A DNA stretch of 64,000 bases, taken from NCBI GenBank assembly GCA_027487845.1, contig JAIYCV010000042.1, forward strand, positions 1 to 64,000, given 5' to 3'. Under the pieces are notes generated by a model. The model searched no databases. It was not told the origin of the DNA and saw only the letters and a program-made list of their open reading frames with translations. A program made the position numbers and the translations under genes. The stretch comes from Flammeovirgaceae bacterium. GTDB lineage: Bacteria; Bacteroidota; Bacteroidia; Cytophagales; Cyclobacteriaceae. How positions within the stretch are numbered: the stretch's first letter is position 1; the number at the start of each line of letters is the position of its first letter. Positions 56,484 to 64,000 of the stretch are shown in pieces.

Positions 56484-57224
56484 ATGAAGAAGAGGTTCTT
56501 TTTTGCATTAATCGGACTAAGTTCAATTCTGAGTAGTGCTGTTGCGCAAGATGGCGAGCGTGTGCTGAAAGGCAAGGTAATTGATTCTATTTCTGTGGAG
56601 TCCTTGCCGTATGTAAATGTTCGAATTAAAAATACCGAACGAGGCGTTTCATCTAACATACAAGGCCAGTTTGAGATAAACGTTTTTCCGCATGACACAC
56701 TGGTGTTTTCGTTTGTAGGCTATTATGCAAGAGAGCGAATTGTACCCCTCACCGGAGATTTTTTATTGGTACACATGCGCGAACAACCTAGGATGTTAAC
56801 CCCTGTAAACGTGTATAGTTCGGTGAAGCTAAAAGGAGTTCCTAGCGCCCCTTATAATCCTTACAAACTATCATTTAAGGATTTGAATCCAAACAGCACT
56901 GTGTATGGCGTTGTTCCTACATTCGGCCCCAACCTACAGCTGCCATTGAGCTTTGGAAGCAAAGAATCAAAGGAGTTCAGAAAGCTTCAAACAGATACCG
57001 AAAAGAAAGGAAAAGCCAAAGTCTACCTCGAACTAATTAACGACCCTACTACAAAACAAACCATACTGGAGCAATACCCTATGTCGGATAAAGAGTATTA
57101 CGATATATTGGTGAAATTCAATCAATCTAAATCGGCCATTATCTCAGGTATGGATGCCAAAGAGATTATGAACGTATTGTTGTATTTCTATCGCGATCAA
57201 ACCAAGGCAAAACAAAAGAAATGA
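56484..57224 (+). CDS. Secreted CarboxypepD_reg-like protein (246 aa), paralogue 2
   Basis: Signal peptide (MKKRFFFALIGLSSILSSAVAQ), then the same beta-sandwich as its neighbour (LKGKVIDSISVESLPYVNVR, GVSSNIQGQFEINVFPHDTL-VFSFVGYY) and a matching C-terminal segment (YPMSDKEYYDILVKFNQSKS). I chose the ATG at 56484; the frame is open 34 codons further but that part overlaps paralogue 1. Its stop overlaps the start of the VIT1-like gene in an ATGA. Confidence 0.8.
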   Translation: MKKRFFFALIGLSSILSSAVAQDGERVLKGKVIDSISVESLPYVNVRIKNTERGVSSNIQGQFEINVFPHDTLVFSFVGYYARERIVPLTGDFLLVHMREQPRMLTPVNVYSSVKLKGVPSAPYNPYKLSFKDLNPNSTVYGVVPTFGPNLQLPLSFGSKESKEFRKLQTDTEKKGKAKVYLELINDPTTKQTILEQYPMSDKEYYDILVKFNQSKSAIISGMDAKEIMNVLLYFYRDQTKAKQKK

Positions 57225-57901
57225 GTGACGAAAAGCATTTCCGTTCATCCGAAAAAATAAGGGATTTTGTAATCGGGATGAGCGATGGGTTAACCGTTCC
57301 CTTCGCGTTGGCCGCAGGCTTAAGTGCAGTAGCCACTCCTTCGCTGGTTATTACCGCTGGCCTAGCAGAAATTGCTGCCGGTTCCATTGCCATGGGTTTG
57401 GGCGGCTATTTAGCCGGACGAACTGAAATTGAGCATTACGATGCGGAAGAACAACGCGAATATGAAGAGGTAAAGCACAAACACGAAGTAGAAATACGTG
57501 AGACAAAGGAAATATTTGCCCAATACGGATTGAGTGATGAACTGCAAGAACAGATTGCCCGTGAAATGGCTAAGAAACCGAAGGAATGGGTCGATTTTAT
57601 GATGCGCTTCGAGCTGGGTCTTGAACGCCCCGATAAAAACAGAGCCCACCACAGTGCACTTATTATAGCCATTAGTTACATCATCGGAGGGCTGATTCCA
57701 TTGAGTGCCTACTTCTTCACCTCCACTGCGGAAGAAGGTTTGATCTACTCAAGCATTATTACGTTGCTTTGCCTAATTGTTTTTGGTTTAGTGAAGAGTA
57801 AACTAACCGGTCAGCCGTTATTGAAAGGAGCGTTGCGCGTTACCCTTATTGGGGCTGCTGCCGCAGCAGCAGCTTTTACTATTGCCAAGATGATTGCTTA
57901 A
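57221..57901 (+). CDS. VIT1/CCC1-family Fe2+/Mn2+ transporter
   Basis: 226 residues. Helix 1 has the family motif DFVIGMSDGLTVPFALAAGL, helix 2 the motif AEIAAGSIAMGLGGYLAGRT-E. A cytosolic metal-binding loop rich in Glu (about 75-135) follows, and three more helices end the protein. It moves iron or manganese out of the cytosol. It is translationally coupled to the CarboxypepD_reg paralogue 2, an unusual partner. Confidence 0.92.
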   Translation: MSDEKHFRSSEKIRDFVIGMSDGLTVPFALAAGLSAVATPSLVITAGLAEIAAGSIAMGLGGYLAGRTEIEHYDAEEQREYEEVKHKHEVEIRETKEIFAQYGLSDELQEQIAREMAKKPKEWVDFMMRFELGLERPDKNRAHHSALIIAISYIIGGLIPLSAYFFTSTAEEGLIYSSIITLLCLIVFGLVKSKLTGQPLLKGALRVTLIGAAAAAAAFTIAKMIA

Positions 57902-57922
57902 CGAACAATTGATTAAATTATT

Positions 57923-58159
57923 CTAACCTCCTGCAAGGTGCTTATTCAAAAACTCCTTTTGTTCAACTGTCAAAAGTAAGTCGTCTAAAGATATCTTATA
58001 CAAAACAGCGAGTTTGACGAGGTAACGTGTGCGTATCTCCGATTTGCCACTCTCCAGCTTGTGATAGTTTGACTGCGACATGCCCAGTTGCTCAGCCACA
58101 AATTCTTGAGAGTAACCCATTTTATCTCGATGTTTCCTTAAGCAATGCCCGAATTTCAT
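57923..58159 (-). CDS. XRE-family helix-turn-helix regulator (78 aa)
   Basis: A single HTH domain at residues 5-60: LRKHRDKMGYSQEFVAEQLG and MSQSNYHKLESGKSEIRTRY, then a short helix. It probably represses its own gene and perhaps others. A perfect 7-bp inverted repeat lies 53 bp upstream (58212-58230). It is convergent with the VIT1-like gene. Confidence 0.88.
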   Translation of the reverse strand: MKFGHCLRKHRDKMGYSQEFVAEQLGMSQSNYHKLESGKSEIRTRYLVKLAVLYKISLDDLLLTVEQKEFLNKHLAGG

Positions 58160-58211
58160 TCTTCAGGATTTAGACCGATTCGATGACCTATTGTGCATGT
58201 AAATGATATTA

Positions 58212-58230
58212 TTATTACCAATAGTAATAA
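58212..58230. promoter_or_regulatory. Perfect 7-bp inverted repeat, candidate XRE operator
   Basis: Arms ttattac (58212-58218) and gtaataa (58224-58230) flank a 5-bp centre caata. The spacing fits a small dimeric HTH repressor. It lies 53 bp upstream of the XRE start codon. Confidence 0.5.
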
Positions 58231-58357
58231 CAAAAAAGTAATTTCAGAATCAACTTTGCAACTTTAGTCACCTCCTAAAACACCGCATCTTTAGGATGCT
58301 GACCCTAATTTTGATAAGAGAACTTTATCCGAGCAACAATAAAGTGTTCTAAAAAAT

Positions 58358-58417
58358 ATGAAAAATAAAGAAATTCCCTTGAAATCGCTAGTAGATGATT
58401 TAAACACAATAGAATGA
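58358..58417 (+). CDS. Possible 19-residue peptide
   Basis: ATG at 58358-58360 to TGA at 58415-58417 encodes MKNKEIPLKSLVDDLNTIE. The sequence is charged and could be a short helix; a start like MKNKEIPLKSL recalls leader peptides of ribosomally made peptides in Bacteroidota, but there is no core peptide and no modification gene nearby. No clear ribosome binding site is needed in this phylum, so the call rests on composition alone. Confidence 0.25.
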   Translation: MKNKEIPLKSLVDDLNTIE

Positions 58418-58462
58418 TAATCACGGCAATTCCATACAGCAACTAAAAAAGATTATCCGTAG

Positions 58463-59071
58463 ATGAAAAAATTAGCACTTGTACTGTTATTAACCACTTG
58501 CCATTTTTTAAGCCTTTTTGCACAACGTAAAATGGCCATTACTCCCCGCTTTTTAAGTGTAGCAGTAGGGAAGTATGATTTTGTAAATAAAGAGACAAAT
58601 ACCCACTGGATAAATACCTACAGCACAACTATTGGGGCTGGCTGGGAACATAATATTTCTAAAAAAATTCAGCTAAATCCCAATCTTGAATTAGGCATAA
58701 GAACATCTGAATCTGCCTTTAACGGATCTGGCGCGGACGGCTACCGATTTTTCATGCGTACACCCATTACAGTGAAATATCTTTTCTCCTCAAAATTTAG
58801 TGTGGGCATGGGTGTGTATTTTCAAAAAGACTTTTATTCGGAGGACGAAGTGACTGGCCGAAAGAATTATCATATGAGTGAGTTACAGGCCGTAAACAGT
58901 AGTTTCTTAGGGCTAACTGGCAATATGGGTTATTCCATTTCGCGCCATTCTAGAGTGGGGTTACACGTTTTTTACATTCCAACAGTAAAGGTTTCAGAGC
59001 GTTCTTTCATGGGGGGCGAGCCGTTTAGGCATCAGAGTTTTCAACTAAGTTACTCCTATATTTTAAACTGA
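58463..59071 (+). CDS. Outer-membrane beta-barrel protein (202 aa)
   Basis: A signal peptide (MKKLALVLLLTTCHFLSLFAQ) is followed by alternating amphipathic strands (FLSVAVGKYDFV, TTIGAGWEHNI, FSVGMGVYFQKDFY, SRVGLHVFYIP) and a C-terminal aromatic strand FQLSYSYILN, typical of barrel insertion. Probably eight strands. No family is recognised. A second barrel-like gene follows after 65 bp. Confidence 0.75.
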   Translation: MKKLALVLLLTTCHFLSLFAQRKMAITPRFLSVAVGKYDFVNKETNTHWINTYSTTIGAGWEHNISKKIQLNPNLELGIRTSESAFNGSGADGYRFFMRTPITVKYLFSSKFSVGMGVYFQKDFYSEDEVTGRKNYHMSELQAVNSSFLGLTGNMGYSISRHSRVGLHVFYIPTVKVSERSFMGGEPFRHQSFQLSYSYILN

Positions 59072-59136
59072 TTGGCTATGGATTTTTATTTTTTGTTTGT
59101 TCTTTCTCAATTACGTCAATAAAAAACTAGTGCGTT

Positions 59137-59679
59137 ATGAATAAAATCTCTTTTCTCTTCATTTTAGTAGCAACCCACTCTGCGCTATTTGCGCAAGCGC
59201 AAGAACAACCAAAGCACACTGGCTCGATTCAGCATATGACGCTTGGGTTTGGCGTTGATCTTATAAACGCCAACAACATTCGTTTAAACAATCCGGCTTT
59301 TTACATTGATTGGCTATACCGTTCCAAATCAAAATCATTTATGGGTGGCCTCGAATTAGAATCAAGTTTTTTTTATAACGGTGCAGATAAAAAACGTGCT
59401 TCAAATACACCAGATTACATAAACAAAAGTGCCGCGGGTATTGTGGGTTGGTTTAGGGTGATTAAGAAAGAAAAGGCTGGACTTTTTGGTGATCAAATTT
59501 ATTTGGGCGGGGGTGCATCAGTATCTCCCGGTGAAAACACGTTTGATTATACCAAATGGATGGCAGGCATACGCTGCGATTATGGACAGCAATACCTTAG
59601 GCTTGGCTACCGCCATTATAATTTTATTGGAACAGAAAATCAAAACATGGTATTTTTTACTATCGGCACTACGTTTTAA
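59137..59679 (+). CDS. Outer-membrane beta-barrel-like protein (180 aa)
   Basis: A signal peptide (MNKISFLFILVATHSALFAQ) and a beta-rich mature part with Gly/Tyr/aromatic alternation (MTLGFGVDLINAN, FYIDWLYRSK, IYLGGGASVSPGE, LRLGYRHYNF, MVFFTIGTTF), the last being a barrel-type end. Same direction as the barrel gene before it and possibly co-transcribed. Function unknown. Confidence 0.72.
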   Translation: MNKISFLFILVATHSALFAQAQEQPKHTGSIQHMTLGFGVDLINANNIRLNNPAFYIDWLYRSKSKSFMGGLELESSFFYNGADKKRASNTPDYINKSAAGIVGWFRVIKKEKAGLFGDQIYLGGGASVSPGENTFDYTKWMAGIRCDYGQQYLRLGYRHYNFIGTENQNMVFFTIGTTF

Positions 59680-59714
59680 GCGGCAAAAAACTAGGGGCGT
59701 TGGACATTTATTGA

Positions 59715-59749
59715 AAGTAAAGGTTGTTTAAGCAAAGCAACCTTTACTT
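59715..59749. terminator. 12-bp hairpin between convergent genes
   Basis: Perfect arms aagtaaaggttg (59715-59726) and caacctttactt (59738-59749) with an 11-base loop. It lies between the barrel gene and the end of the second rhomboid gene and includes that gene's stop. T-runs are weak on both sides, so a bidirectional terminator is likely but not certain. Confidence 0.55.
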
Positions 59750-60631
59750 CTTACTTGCATTAAAAAGCTTTTCCTTCTCTTCTTTGGAAAGGCTTTCGTA
59801 ACCCTTTTCAGAAATTTTATCTAGAATAGTATCGATTTCGTCTTGAGATGCTTTGCTAAAACTAGCGGCTTTCTTGTTAGTCTCTTCCTTGCGGTAAGTG
59901 ACTTTTACCTTTGGCGTTGGTTGTGCTAACCCTCTAAACCAATCTAAAATAGAGGTGATCCAACCGCCCCAGTTTACCCCTGCCTGAAGTTGCTTTATGT
60001 ACACAAAGCCCATCAATGCCCCGCCAAGGTGAGCTATGTTTCCGCCAGAGTTGCTACCCACAGAACCCAAAAACGAAAGGACAATATAAAAACCAACTAG
60101 GTACTTGATCTTAACAGGCCCCAAAAACATTAAATAAAAAGTGTAATTAGGGAGCAGCGTGGCAGCTGCGACCATGATGGCATAAATGGCACCCGATGCC
60201 CCCACCATTCCATCGAAACTAGACGACTGTCCGATAAAGAAAGGAATTGTATTGAAAACAATTAAGTAAATGACGCCCGCTGCAAAAGCACCCAAAACAT
60301 AAATACCAACTAACTTGTCGCTGCCTAAATATTCGATAAAAAGTTTACCGAACCAGTACAAAGCCAACATGTTGAACAAAATATGAAAGATGTCGGTCAA
60401 ACTATGAGCGAATGCATAGGTAAGAATTGTCCAAGGGCGAGTGATGTAAATCCAAAATTGTGGTGGAATGGCGAATTGGTCGTGAACTAGTTTAAAAACG
60501 ACTTCGAATCCGGCTATTTTTGAAAACACGTAAACCAACGCCATCACCAAAAAAACAGTCACATTGATTACGATCAACTGAACGTGTGAGTTGTTGGGTT
60601 TTTGAAAAGCGTTTTTGAATTCTTCAAGCAT
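59744..60631 (-). CDS. Rhomboid-family intramembrane serine protease (295 aa)
   Basis: About six hydrophobic helices. The catalytic serine is in MVGASGAIYAIM and the histidine in NIAHLGGALMGFVY; the HxxxN-like pattern HILFNMLALYWFG lies in helix 2. A soluble C-terminal tail of about 80 residues (SQDEIDTILDKISEKGYESL-SKEEKEKLF) is added, as in many Bacteroidota rhomboids. It is the last gene of the mutL-rhomboid-rhomboid unit. Confidence 0.93.
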   Translation of the reverse strand: MLEEFKNAFQKPNNSHVQLIVINVTVFLVMALVYVFSKIAGFEVVFKLVHDQFAIPPQFWIYITRPWTILTYAFAHSLTDIFHILFNMLALYWFGKLFIEYLGSDKLVGIYVLGAFAAGVIYLIVFNTIPFFIGQSSSFDGMVGASGAIYAIMVAAATLLPNYTFYLMFLGPVKIKYLVGFYIVLSFLGSVGSNSGGNIAHLGGALMGFVYIKQLQAGVNWGGWITSILDWFRGLAQPTPKVKVTYRKEETNKKAASFSKASQDEIDTILDKISEKGYESLSKEEKEKLFNASKK

Positions 60632-60707
60632 AATTGAAATTGCAAGTTACAGATTACAAATTACAGATTTCGAGACATTATGTGTGATTTGAAATTTGTA
60701 ATTTGAA

Positions 60708-61289
60708 TTACTTCCCTTGACTTTTCCAATACATAATTATTAAAAAAGCGGCAAAAGCACCGCCAAAGTGTGCCAAGTGAGCAACGGTTCCACTTCTATC
60801 AAGGGCGTAGGTAATAAAACCCATCACAAACACCATGTACTTTGCCTTGATGGGTATTGGCGGGAAAAGCAACATCAATTCCAGGTTTGGAAAAAGAAGA
60901 CCAAAAGCCATCAAAATGCCATAGATAGCGCCAGAGGCACCCAACATTACGCCTCCAGTTCCTGTAAACACAAAATAATTAAGCACGCCATAAATTATAC
61001 CTGCCCCAATGCCGGTGGCGATATAAAAAAATAAGAATTTCTTGTCGCCCCAATAGCTTTCTAAAATAGGCGCAAAGGATGCGAAAGCCAGCATGTTGAA
61101 AAAAATATGCCCAAAACTGCCGTGGGCAAACATGTAGGTAAAAAACTGAAAGGGTTTAAAGTAAGGTGACTGAAGCGGTGACAACGCCATAATTTCACTC
61201 AAACCAAATTGGCCTGCCAAATTCTGCAACAGGAAAATAACGACATTGACAATAATAATATTTCGGACTAGCGGGGTAATGTTGAACAT
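60708..61289 (-). CDS. Rhomboid-family intramembrane serine protease (193 aa)
   Basis: A compact six-helix rhomboid: GHIFFNMLAFASFAPILESYWG, catalytic Ser in MLGASGAIYGILMAFG, catalytic His in VAHLAHFGGAFAAFLI. No extra domain. It lies 22 bp after mutL and 76 bp before the larger rhomboid; the gap holds only AT-rich sequence with weak repeats. Confidence 0.93.
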   Translation of the reverse strand: MFNITPLVRNIIIVNVVIFLLQNLAGQFGLSEIMALSPLQSPYFKPFQFFTYMFAHGSFGHIFFNMLAFASFAPILESYWGDKKFLFFYIATGIGAGIIYGVLNYFVFTGTGGVMLGASGAIYGILMAFGLLFPNLELMLLFPPIPIKAKYMVFVMGFITYALDRSGTVAHLAHFGGAFAAFLIIMYWKSQGK

Positions 61290-61311
61290 GGATAGCTTTT
61301 AAAATAAGTAT

Positions 61312-63129
61312 TTAACGCGCAAAGTAACTTTCAATCTTAGACGTTTCAAAAATAAAAAATGTTGGCGTTCCTTCCGGGGAAAAATTGGGGTTGGAACTGG
61401 CGAATAGACCCTCCACTAGTCGTCTTTGTTCCTCCGACTCCAATCGCTGGCCTGATTTTATGCTGGCTCTTTTAGACAGCGACCTCGCTAAATTTTCAGG
61501 AACTGGCAAGCTAAGCTCTGCCTGGTTTTTCTTGAATTGTTCAATCAACGCTTCAAAGAGTTGCTTTTCATTCCCCGAAAGGTCGGCCGGAATACCCGAA
61601 ATAAGCAGTGTGTTCTTTCCAAATACTTCAAAAACAAAACCTAAGGCTTTTATTTCGACTTCCATTTCCATTACTAAGGCAAAATCGACCAGACTCAAAT
61701 CGATGGATTGAGGGAAGAGACTTTGTTGACTGCTGCCCGAATTGCCTTTTAAATTCAATAAATATTTATCGTACAAGATGCGCTCGTGCGCCAACTGCTG
61801 GTCGATAATCATTAACCCGTTTCGTACACTGCGCACAATGTAACGGCTGTGAAGTTGAAAGAAAGCGCTCTCAACAGGCGCACTTTCGTGGTGCTGGTTG
61901 ATGGCACTTTCAAACCGCAGCGTTGTTTTCTCATCCCGCGAAAGCGGCATTGTGCTTGTGTTAAAAAGCTGCGATTCGTTTTCGCGTCCATCAAAAAGCT
62001 TTTCCCAGTTCTGTAAATTGGATCGTTGCAAACTGCTGCCAAACTGCTCTTCATAAATCCGTTCGCTGCTCTCCACCCGTGTTTGGCTTAGCTTTCCCAT
62101 CATGTTTACATCGGCATGGAAGTCGATGGTAGGCGTCAAGTTGTGGGAACCGAGTGCTTGCCGCACAGCAGATCGCACCACAGCATACACCGCGCGCTCA
62201 TCGTCAAACTTTATTTCGGTTTTAGTGGGGTGCACGTTTACATCGATGTGTTTTGGATCAATTTCAATGAAGAGCACATAGAACGGGAAGCTTGCATCTT
62301 GTAGCAAACCCTCATACGCACTGATGACGGCATGTGCCAAGTAATTATTTTTTATAAATCGATTATTAACAAAAATAAATTGTTCGCCACGTGTTTTTTT
62401 TGCCGATGCTGGCTTGCCCACATAACCCGAAATTTTTACGAGCGAAGTTTCTTCTTGGCAACTTGCCAACTGCTCTTGATAGGTTTTGCCAAACAAAGCA
62501 ACAATGCGTTGGTTCAATTTTGCCAGTGGCAAATTATAGATCGCATCGTCTTCTTGAATCATTTCGAAGGCTACGTCTGGTCGCGCCAGCGCAAGCCGCT
62601 GAAATTCGTCAATAATATGTTTCAACTCTACTGGGTTCGATTTCAAAAAATTCCGCCTTGCGGGAATGTTAAAAAATAAGTTGCGGATAGAAATGTTCGA
62701 CCCTTTTGGAGTGGCCACGGGCTCCTGCTTCTTAACCGATGAGCCTTCTACCAACAACAAAGTTCCTAACTCGGTATTTTCCTTTCGTGTTCTCAATTCT
62801 AATTGACTAACCGCTGCGATGGAAGCGAGCGCCTCTCCGCGGAAGCCCATGGTGTGAAGCGTAAACAAATCCTCCGCCTTTCGGATTTTAGAAGTAGCGT
62901 GGCGTTCTAAGCTCATGCGGGCATCGGTTTCACTCATGCCGCTACCATCGTCTATTACCTGAATTAGTGTTTTACCAGCGTCTTTGATAATCAGCTTGAT
63001 GGATGTGGCACCTGCGTCAATAGAATTTTCAATCAGTTCTTTTACTGCCGAAGCCGGTCGTTGAACTACTTCACCAGCCGCAATTTGGTTGGCAATTGAA
63101 TCGGGAAGAAGTTGGATAATGTCGGGCAT
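61312..63129 (-). CDS. mutL: DNA mismatch repair protein MutL
   Basis: The N-terminal GHKL ATPase has IAAGEVVQRPASAVKELIEN, IDDGSGMSETDA, LHTMGFRGEALASIAAVSQL and NLFFNIPARRNFL. The C-terminal domain carries DQQLAHERILYDK at about residue 440 where endonuclease-active MutL proteins have DQHA(X)2E(X)4E: His is Gln, Ala is Leu and the last Glu is Asp, so nicking activity may be lost or reduced. 605 residues. It is the first gene of a unit with two rhomboid genes. Confidence 0.96.
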   Translation of the reverse strand: MPDIIQLLPDSIANQIAAGEVVQRPASAVKELIENSIDAGATSIKLIIKDAGKTLIQVIDDGSGMSETDARMSLERHATSKIRKAEDLFTLHTMGFRGEALASIAAVSQLELRTRKENTELGTLLLVEGSSVKKQEPVATPKGSNISIRNLFFNIPARRNFLKSNPVELKHIIDEFQRLALARPDVAFEMIQEDDAIYNLPLAKLNQRIVALFGKTYQEQLASCQEETSLVKISGYVGKPASAKKTRGEQFIFVNNRFIKNNYLAHAVISAYEGLLQDASFPFYVLFIEIDPKHIDVNVHPTKTEIKFDDERAVYAVVRSAVRQALGSHNLTPTIDFHADVNMMGKLSQTRVESSERIYEEQFGSSLQRSNLQNWEKLFDGRENESQLFNTSTMPLSRDEKTTLRFESAINQHHESAPVESAFFQLHSRYIVRSVRNGLMIIDQQLAHERILYDKYLLNLKGNSGSSQQSLFPQSIDLSLVDFALVMEMEVEIKALGFVFEVFGKNTLLISGIPADLSGNEKQLFEALIEQFKKNQAELSLPVPENLARSLSKRASIKSGQRLESEEQRRLVEGLFASSNPNFSPEGTPTFFIFETSKIESYFAR

Positions 63130-63161
63130 TTTTTTTAAAAGCTAAAAGCTACCGGCTTCAC

Positions 63162-63255
63162 GCTCCAAGCAAGGTAACTGGCACTTTTGATAGTTTAGTC
63201 GCACTGGTATAAATTAAATCAATCAGCTTTAAGCTGGTGGCTTGTGGCTTGGAGC
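63162..63255. repeat. Long inverted repeat in the mutL / GH3 intergenic region
   Basis: gctccaagc (63162-63170) pairs with gcttggagc (63247-63255). The flanks carry further related words (agctaaaagctaccggcttc before, agctttaagctggtggcttg after). It looks like one of the AGCTT-rich intergenic elements often seen in Bacteroidota and is followed on the plus strand by a T-run. Confidence 0.4.
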
Positions 63256-63312
63256 TTTTTCCGTAAAATTGCCTTTATTCGTTTTCAATAACAAAACCCT
63301 AACTATTATATC

Positions 63313-64000
63313 GTGAAAAAAGTTTGGCTTCTAAGTTTTGCCATTGTATTGCTACAAACTAGTTGGGCCCAAAATCATAAGAGTAGATGGGTAGATAGTG
63401 TTTATCAGACACTTAAACCACAGGACAAAGTATCGCAACTTTTCATGATCCCGCTATCCGCTAACGCAAAACCAGCAGAAGTGGAAGCCATTAAACGCCA
63501 GTTAAGCGAGTTTAAGGTGGGTGGCTTATATGTAACAAGGGGTGGCTTAACAAACTATGCGAAATTAATTAACCAACTGCAAGCCCATTCGGCCACTCCC
63601 CTTTTGGTAGGCATTAATGCCGAGTGGGGAGTAGGACAAACATTAGACAGCACAATGAGTTTTCAAAAACCGTTAGTTTTAGGGGCCATTAAAAGCGATA
63701 GTCTTGTTTATGCGGTCGGTTCAGAAATTGCCAATCAAATGAAATTGCTTGGCCTGCATATCAATTTTGCACCCCATGCCGACTTGCAGATAAACAAACA
63801 AAATCCAGAAATCGCGCTGCGTTATTTTGGTGACAGTAAATTTAATGTTACTAAAAAATCGCTAGCACTCATGAAGGGGCTGCAAGACAACGGCATAATC
63901 GCTTGCGCGAAACATTTGCCTTCGGGTGAAGGCGACAATCAAAAAGAAAATAAAGACAATGTTTCTCTATATGATATAAATCGTCTGGATACGTTAGAAT
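63313..64000 (+). CDS. Glycoside hydrolase family 3-type protein, partial (N-terminal part)
   Basis: A frame starting at GTG 63313-63315 runs off the window. Signal peptide VKKVWLLSFAIVLLQTSWAQ, then the GH3 N-terminal barrel pattern: LKPQDKVSQLFMIPL, VGGLYVTRGG, LLVGINAEWGVGQ, LHINFAPHADLQIN, NGIIACAKHLPSGEGDN. In this phylum such proteins often fuse a NagZ-type beta-N-acetylglucosaminidase with a beta-lactamase-like domain; that part lies beyond the edge. Likely cell-wall turnover in the periplasm. Confidence 0.85.
   Translation, partial: MKKVWLLSFAIVLLQTSWAQNHKSRWVDSVYQTLKPQDKVSQLFMIPLSANAKPAEVEAIKRQLSEFKVGGLYVTRGGLTNYAKLINQLQAHSATPLLVGINAEWGVGQTLDSTMSFQKPLVLGAIKSDSLVYAVGSEIANQMKLLGLHINFAPHADLQINKQNPEIALRYFGDSKFNVTKKSLALMKGLQDNGIIACAKHLPSGEGDNQKENKDNVSLYDINRLDTLE

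Larger units (their letters stand above)
58160..58462. other. Intergenic region with a palindrome and a possible micropeptide
   Basis: These 303 bp separate the divergent XRE and outer-membrane-protein genes. Apart from the inverted repeat at 58212-58230 and a 19-codon frame at 58358-58417 no further feature is seen. Confidence 0.5.

Noticed and set aside
60632-60707. Inverted repeat caaattac/gtaatttg between the two rhomboid genes
   Set aside because: Only 8 bp match in a very AT-rich gap, so chance is a sufficient explanation.

Overview
The window is a chromosomal segment of a member of the Bacteroidota, most likely of the order Cytophagales. This rests on the AT-leaning composition, exact copies of the Bacteroidota -7 promoter element (TAnnTTTG) in front of many genes, secreted RHS-like and Ig-like proteins, DUF4139/MuiA and DUF4154/YfiR-like proteins, a mutL-rhomboid-rhomboid unit, and the order rpoA-rplQ-carA-eno after the ribosomal genes. 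No tRNA, rRNA, CRISPR array, insertion sequence or replication origin could be supported.

Layout. 1-8.4 kb is accessory. It holds two secreted surface proteins (an Ig-like protein cut by the window edge and a 1125-residue RHS-type protein), then a decayed tandem duplication of a two-gene module (two-helix membrane protein plus ORF6N DNA-binding protein), a small orphan gene, a perfect 27-bp palindrome, a WYL-domain regulator and an unknown 188-residue protein. 8.5-33.8 kb is a mosaic of housekeeping genes: adenosine kinase-like, amidohydrolase, glycerophosphodiesterase, lysS, AlbA_2/Schlafen-type ATP-binding protein, proline dehydrogenase, aroB, aroA, a cytosolic BtuF-like protein behind a YfiR-like protein, M42 peptidase, a self-inhibited Fic protein with a multi-copy operator, acyl-CoA carboxylase beta, Ppx/GppA, MuiA, Ldh, FtsB-like, eno and carA.

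33.9-48.4 kb is one long minus-strand S10-spc-alpha ribosomal cluster of 29 genes from rplC to rplQ, including secY, map, infA and rpoA. Two genes too short for ordinary ORF calling, rpmJ and rpmD, were recovered by translation. The cluster starts at rplC: rpsJ, fusA, rpsG and rpsL are not upstream, and a divergent ABC transporter sits there instead. A good promoter lies in front of rplC and a second lies inside the cluster in front of rpsH.

48.6-64 kb holds a FecCD/BtuC-type permease and its ATPase, then a minus-strand operon of GtrA, a class-A-beta-lactamase-like lipoprotein, a DUF1611/DgcN-like protein and a dipeptide-epimerase/DgcA-like enzyme, which suggests D-glutamate or muropeptide-derived amino acid use. 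After it come rlmN, two paralogous secreted CarboxypepD_reg proteins coupled to a VIT1/CCC1 transporter, an XRE regulator with a palindromic site, two small outer-membrane barrels, mutL with two rhomboid proteases, and the start of a GH3-type hydrolase that leaves the window.

The least ordinary items are the decayed ORF6N/membrane-protein duplication, the perfect palindrome between the WYL regulator and the small gene, the Fic operator array, the DUF1611-epimerase-beta-lactamase-like operon, the internal rpsH promoter, and an orphan reading frame without a normal start after the BtuF-like gene. I found no complete system that I can call new with confidence.
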